DNA from: Streptomyces antimycoticus
GTDB taxonomy: Bacteria; Actinomycetota; Actinomycetes; Streptomycetales; Streptomycetaceae
Length of the DNA stretch: 64,000 nt
NCBI RefSeq assembly: GCF_005405925.1
Contig: NZ_BJHV01000001.1
Coordinates: 10,478,001 to 10,542,000 of the forward strand
Direction: 5' to 3'
Shown here piece after piece: positions 60,028 to 64,000 of the stretch. Position 1 is the stretch's first letter. Each line of letters opens with the position of its first letter. The notes beneath the pieces are model-generated. The model did not search any database. It was given only the letters and a program-made list of their open reading frames with translations, and had not been told where the DNA came from. The position numbers were made by a program, and so were the translations under genes.

Positions 60028-60939
60028 GTGCCCGGAAGACATGCGCGAGCCCGCGCCACCGCACTTCCCCTCGCGCTCGCGACGCTGCTCACGTTGACCG
60101 TGACGGCCTGTGGCGGCACCGCGACCGTCAATCAGTCCAAGGTGCCCGAACAGCGCGTCGACCCCGCACTCCGCGCCCTGCTCCCTCGGGACATTCGCGA
60201 TAAAGGTTCCATCACTTCGGCTGTCGGCAACGACTATCCGCCGCTGTCCCTCCTGGACATCGACAACAAGACCGTCATCGGCGCCGAACCCGACCTCATT
60301 CACGCGGTCGGCCAAATCCTCGGCGTCCGCGTGCACCTGGTCCAGGCGAACTTCGACAGCATCATCGGCGGTGTCCGGTCCAGGCGCTACGACGTGGCGA
60401 TCCAGGCCATGCTCGACAAGAAGGAGCGCCAGTCGCAAGTCACGTTCGTCGATTACATGAAGACCAGCAGCTCGATCCTCGCCGCCGGGAAGGCCGCCGG
60501 GAACATCCGCTCCCTCACCAGCCTGTGCGGCAGCCAGGTGGCCGTCGAGCAGGGCACCTCGCAGGTGGACGATGTGGCGGCGCAGGCCGAGAAGTGTGCG
60601 GCAAACGGCAAGCCGGAGCTGGAGAAACTGGTCTTCCCCGACTCCGTCGGCTGCTTCCAGGCGCTGTCCACGGGCCGCGCCGACGCGTTCGTCGGCGGCA
60701 CCCCCACCGTCGTCTACCAGGCGGAGATGTCGCACGGCAGGTTCCGCACGGCCGGTGAGCCGTACCGCTTCCTGCCCTACGGAATCCTGATCAACAAGGA
60801 GGAGCCGACCTTGGTACGGGCTGTCCGCGGTGCCCTGCAGAAACTTATCGACAACGGCACCTACGCGAAGATCCTCAAGCAGTGGAACATCAGGTCCGGA
60901 GCCCTGAAGAGCGCCACGGTGAACGGGGGTGCGGCATGA
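60028..60939 (+). CDS. Amino-acid-type ABC transporter substrate-binding lipoprotein
   Basis: A 303-residue family-3 (polar amino acid) binding protein. A signal peptide ends in LTVTACGG (Cys near residue 28). GNDYPPLSLLDIDNKTVIGA and EPDLIHAVGQILGVRVHLVQ are typical, and SRRYDVAIQAMLDKKERQSQ completes the first lobe. GTG 60028 follows GGGAGG. It is the first gene of the operon and its stop overlaps the permease start. Confidence 0.88.
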   Translation: MPGRHARARATALPLALATLLTLTVTACGGTATVNQSKVPEQRVDPALRALLPRDIRDKGSITSAVGNDYPPLSLLDIDNKTVIGAEPDLIHAVGQILGVRVHLVQANFDSIIGGVRSRRYDVAIQAMLDKKERQSQVTFVDYMKTSSSILAAGKAAGNIRSLTSLCGSQVAVEQGTSQVDDVAAQAEKCAANGKPELEKLVFPDSVGCFQALSTGRADAFVGGTPTVVYQAEMSHGRFRTAGEPYRFLPYGILINKEEPTLVRAVRGALQKLIDNGTYAKILKQWNIRSGALKSATVNGGAA

Positions 60940-61871
60940 CCGAGACCCTCATCCGGGCGGACTCCGGCGACGCCGCCGAGTCCCTGCGCCCCGTCCCGAC
61001 GCGCCGTCCGGGACAGCGCGTCGCCGCGGTCGTCGTGGCCTTCCTGCTGGTCTTCCTCCTGGAGGGCTGGATCACCAATCCCCGTATGCAGTGGGGGACC
61101 GTCGGTGAGTTCCTCTTCTCACCGGTGATCATGGAGGGGCTGCGGACCACGCTGCTGCTGACGTTCCTCGCCATGGCACTCGGCATCGCCGGCGGTGTCG
61201 TCCTCGCCGTCCTGCGGATGTCAGCCAACCCGATACTCTCCCGGCTCAGCTGGTGCTACATCTGGCTCTTCCGCGGCACCCCGCTGCTGGTCCAGCTCCT
61301 CTTCTGGTATTTCCTCTCCGCCGTCGTCCCCACCATCGGCCTCGGCATCCCCTGGGGGCCGACGTTCGTGCAGGCCGACACGAACGACCTCATCACCCAG
61401 CTCACCGCCGCCGTCCTCGGCCTCGGGCTGCACGAGGCGGCGTACATGGCCGAGATCGTCCGCGCGGGCATCACCTCCGTCGACGACGGCCAGAACGAGG
61501 CCGCCCAGGCACTGGGCATGTCCCGCGGGCAGACCCTCCGCCGCATCGTGCTACCGCAGGCACTGCGCATCATCATCCCGCCCACCGGCAATCAGGTGAT
61601 CTCCATGCTGAAGACCACCTCGCTGGTCTTCGCCATCGCCGTGCCCGAGCTGCTGACCTCCATCCAGGGCATCTACTCACGCAACTTCCAGCAGGTTCCG
61701 CTGCTGGTCGTCGCCTGCTTCTGGTACCTCGTGGCGACCTCCGTGCTGGGCGTCGGCCAGTACTACCTGGAACGGCGCTTCGGCCGTGGTACCAGCCGCG
61801 ACCTGCCGCCCACCCCGCTCCAGCGGTTGCGCGCCGCGGCCCGGAACCACCGTAAGGAGAGCGCACGTTGA
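60936..61871 (+). CDS. Amino-acid ABC transporter permease
   Basis: A 311-residue HisM/GlnP-type permease with about five membrane segments after a short soluble N-terminus. The motif [17 protein letters not shown] and the EAA loop [20 protein letters not shown] (near residues 187-206) are characteristic. ATG 60936 overlaps the binding-protein stop (ATGA). Confidence 0.92.
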   Translation: MTETLIRADSGDAAESLRPVPTRRPGQRVAAVVVAFLLVFLLEGWITNPRMQWGTVGEFLFSPVIMEGLRTTLLLTFLAMALGIAGGVVLAVLRMSANPILSRLSWCYIWLFRGTPLLVQLLFWYFLSAVVPTIGLGIPWGPTFVQADTNDLITQLTAAVLGLGLHEAAYMAEIVRAGITSVDDGQNEAAQALGMSRGQTLRRIVLPQALRIIIPPTGNQVISMLKTTSLVFAIAVPELLTSIQGIYSRNFQQVPLLVVACFWYLVATSVLGVGQYYLERRFGRGTSRDLPPTPLQRLRAAARNHRKESAR

Positions 61872-62632
61872 CACCAGCCGTGATCAGAGCCGAGAGCGTA
61901 CACAAGAGCTTCGGCCGCACCGACGTGCTCAAAGGCATCGACCTGACCGTCGCCCCCGGGGAGGTGATGTGTCTGGTGGGCCCCTCCGGGTCCGGCAAGT
62001 CCACCTTCCTGCGCTGCGTCAACCATCTGGAGACCATCGACCGGGGACGCCTGTACGTCCGTGACGAGCTTGTCGGCTACGAAGAGCGGGACGGCAAGCT
62101 CCACGAGCTGAGCGAGAAGGCCGTCTCACGACGCCGCCAGGGCATCGGCATGGTCTTCCAGCGCTTCAACCTCTTTCCGCACATGACCGCGCTGGAAAAC
62201 GTCATCGAGGCCCCCGTCCACGTCAGGAAGGTGCCGAAGAAACAGGCGTGTGAACGCGGCGCGGAACTGCTCGACCGCGTCGGCCTCGCCGACAAGGCGG
62301 GCAGCTACCCCGCCCAGCTCTCCGGCGGCCAGCAGCAGCGGGTGGCCATCGCCCGCGCGCTGGCGATGAAGCCCGAACTGATGCTCTTCGACGAGCCCAC
62401 CTCCGCGCTCGACCCCGAACTCGTCGGAGAGGTGCTGGAGGTGATGCGAGCACTCGCCGACGACGGCATGACCATGGTCGTCGTCACCCACGAGATGGGC
62501 TTCGCCCGGGAGGTCGGCGACTCGCTGGTGTTCATGGACGACGGAGCCGTCGTCGAGACCGGCCCGCCGGCGGACGTGCTGAGCGACCCGCGCCACGAAC
62601 GCACCCGCGCCTTCCTCAGCAAGGTTCTCTGA
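61868..62632 (+). CDS. Amino-acid ABC transporter ATP-binding protein
   Basis: A 254-residue GlnQ/HisP-type ATPase. Walker [10 protein letters not shown] is near residues 38-46, the signature [15 protein letters not shown] near 150 and Walker [15 protein letters not shown] near 172. TTG 61868 overlaps the permease stop and follows AAGGAG; GTG 61880 is an alternative. Confidence 0.92.
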   Translation: MTPAVIRAESVHKSFGRTDVLKGIDLTVAPGEVMCLVGPSGSGKSTFLRCVNHLETIDRGRLYVRDELVGYEERDGKLHELSEKAVSRRRQGIGMVFQRFNLFPHMTALENVIEAPVHVRKVPKKQACERGAELLDRVGLADKAGSYPAQLSGGQQQRVAIARALAMKPELMLFDEPTSALDPELVGEVLEVMRALADDGMTMVVVTHEMGFAREVGDSLVFMDDGAVVETGPPADVLSDPRHERTRAFLSKVL

Positions 62633-62730
62633 CCACTTCGCCGGGATCTCTGACCTCCCCGGCAAGGTTCTCCGGCCGTCGGGCGCGCTCTCCGACCGCC
62701 CCACACCTGACCGCCACCGAAGGAGTCTCC

Positions 62731-63890
62731 ATGACCCGTGCCCTCGTCATCGGCGCCGGAGTGATAGGCGCCGCCACCGCCCACCGCCTGGCCGAGGCAG
62801 GTGTCAGCGTCACCGTGCTCGACGCCGGCGGCCGCACGCCGGGCACCTCCAGCGCCACCTTCTCCATCGACGTCACCCATCTGAAGACCCCCCACTCCTA
62901 CTTCCTGCTCAACCGGCGCAGCGCCGCGCTCCACCGGGAGCTGGAGCACGAGATCCACGCGGGCACCGGAGCCGTCGGCTGGCGCCATCCCGCGCCGCTC
63001 GTCCAGTGGGGCCACACCGAGGAGGAACAGCGCATCCTCCGCGTGCGTGCCGAGCGCCTCGCGGGCTGGGGGCACCCCTGCCGCACTGCCGACCCCGGCG
63101 AGCTGCGCACGCTCGCACCTGCCGTCGACCCCGCCTCCTGCCGCGCCACCGAACTCGTCGTGCACGACGACGCCGCCTGGTACGACGCCCCCCTCCTCGC
63201 GCGCACCCTCCTCGACCGGGCCGCGGCCCTGGGCGCCGACATCCGCTACGACAGTCCTGTCACCGCTCTGTTGCTGGACGGTGAGCGGGTACGCGGCGCC
63301 GAAGCACGGGGCCGGCGCTTCGAGGCCGATCACATCGTCAACTGTGCGGGCCCCGACGCCGGGCGCATCGCCGAACTGGCCGGGGTACGGCTGCCGTTGC
63401 GCCAGATCCCCGGTCTGGTGGGCGAGTCCGTCCCGCTCGCCGAGCCGCTGCGCGCCATCGTCGCGACCCCCGGCGTCGATCTGCGCCCCGCCCCGGGCAA
63501 CCGGGTCTGCGCCATCTCCTGGCCGGTCGACGCACTCCTCGCCCCGACCGCGTCAACTGATGTGCCGCCCGAAGCGGACCTCCTCAGCCGGTGCGCCGCG
63601 ATCCTGCCCGCCTTCCGCTCCCTGGGGGTACCCGGATCGGTGTCCGCCCCGTTCCCGAAGACGGCCTTCCCCTGGTCGGCCCGCATCTCCAGGCTCCTGG
63701 TCTCTACACCATCACCACACACAGCGGCGTCACCCTCGCCCCGCTCCTCGCCGCCCTCGCCGCCGAGGAACTCACCACCTCCATGCCCGAACCCACCCTG
63801 GCTCCTTACCGCCCCGACCGCGACACCTCACAGCCCATCCGCGACGAAAGCCTGGCAGTGATGAGCGGGCACCGCGCTGAAGCCGGTTGA
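62731..63890 (+). pseudogene. DAO-type FAD oxidoreductase (amino-acid oxidase family), single frameshift
   Basis: A D-amino-acid oxidase/sarcosine oxidase-like flavoprotein. FAD motif [17 protein letters not shown] at residues 7-23, then [27 protein letters not shown]. The first frame loses homology after about 63628. The -1 frame continues with GGTRIGVRPVPEDGLPLVGP and THSGVTLAPLLAAL to the stop at 63890, the usual C-terminal FAD-binding end. One G missing from the run at 63624-63628 restores a ~386-residue protein. It follows the amino-acid importer and may oxidise what it brings in. The last 110 bp of the window show no gene. Confidence 0.77.
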
Positions 63891-64000
63891 GTTCTCACCT
63901 CTGCTGACGCGGAGTGCCCTGGACGGCTATCAGCCCGCGGGTCAGGTGACCGCCTGCCTCCCGGAAGACGCTGGGGTGAGGAAGCGCCGCGCAGCGCCGG

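Overview
The window is high-GC actinomycete DNA, most likely from Streptomyces. The evidence is the strong G/C third-position bias, frequent GTG and TTG starts, SpoIIE/PP2C phosphatases (one fused to an ATPase domain), a MocR regulator, and a small leader ORF of the kind found upstream of actinomycete sulfur genes. No tRNA, rRNA or CRISPR was seen. It looks like accessory or chromosome-arm DNA: catabolic operons, many regulators, one intact IS and many remnants of IS elements and recombinases.

1-18 kb: flavin- and organosulfur-type oxidation. There are four luciferase-like (LLM) flavin monooxygenases, two TauD-type dioxygenase copies (both damaged), and a leader peptide with an attenuator-like RNA upstream of tauD. 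An HxlR regulator precedes a hydrolase/SnoaL pair. A catabolic operon follows: Ldh-type dehydrogenase, LLM monooxygenase, acyl-CoA ligase, HMG-CoA-lyase-like protein, FAD oxidoreductase, flavin reductase and a TIGR03084-type protein. Three non-overlapping IS1380-type transposase fragments (5.3, 15.7 and 17.7 kb) border this block.

18-45 kb: a candidate regulon for degrading an aromatic polycarboxylate, phthalate-like. It holds a Rieske oxygenase, a [2Fe-2S] ferredoxin and its reductase; two Pht5-type (4,5-dihydroxyphthalate decarboxylase) homologues and one class II aldolase of the PhtC/PadC type; three double-cupin proteins; an MDR dehydrogenase; an RraA-type aldolase; and a clear LigJ (4-oxalomesaconate hydratase). 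An ABC importer with two paralogous binding proteins and an MFS exporter are also present. Two unexpected genes are an EutA-like reactivase with a His-rich N-terminus and no B12 enzyme, and a TRIP13/Pch2-like AAA+ ATPase with no HORMA partner. A FadR-type GntR regulator sits near one end, and a TGGTnnnACCA-type operator occurs in nearly every promoter gap of the block. The ring-cleavage enzyme is not obvious; a cupin is the best candidate.

45-54 kb: signalling and mobile-element debris. Two PP2C phosphatases are followed by an IS5 remnant, an intact IS5-family element with perfect 19-bp ends that abuts the 3' end of a MocR regulator gene, and then tyrosine-integrase, IS481 and serine-recombinase fragments.

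54-64 kb: a TetR-controlled redox operon (AhpD-like, PEP-mutase-like, nitroreductase, quinone oxidoreductase), then a LysR gene divergent from a polar amino-acid ABC transporter and a DAO-type oxidoreductase.

Sequence quality: seven otherwise well-conserved genes are each broken by one apparent missing base, six of them in a G/C run of 4-5. This looks more like a sequencing or assembly artefact than real pseudogenisation, so those entries should be read as probably functional genes with an error.
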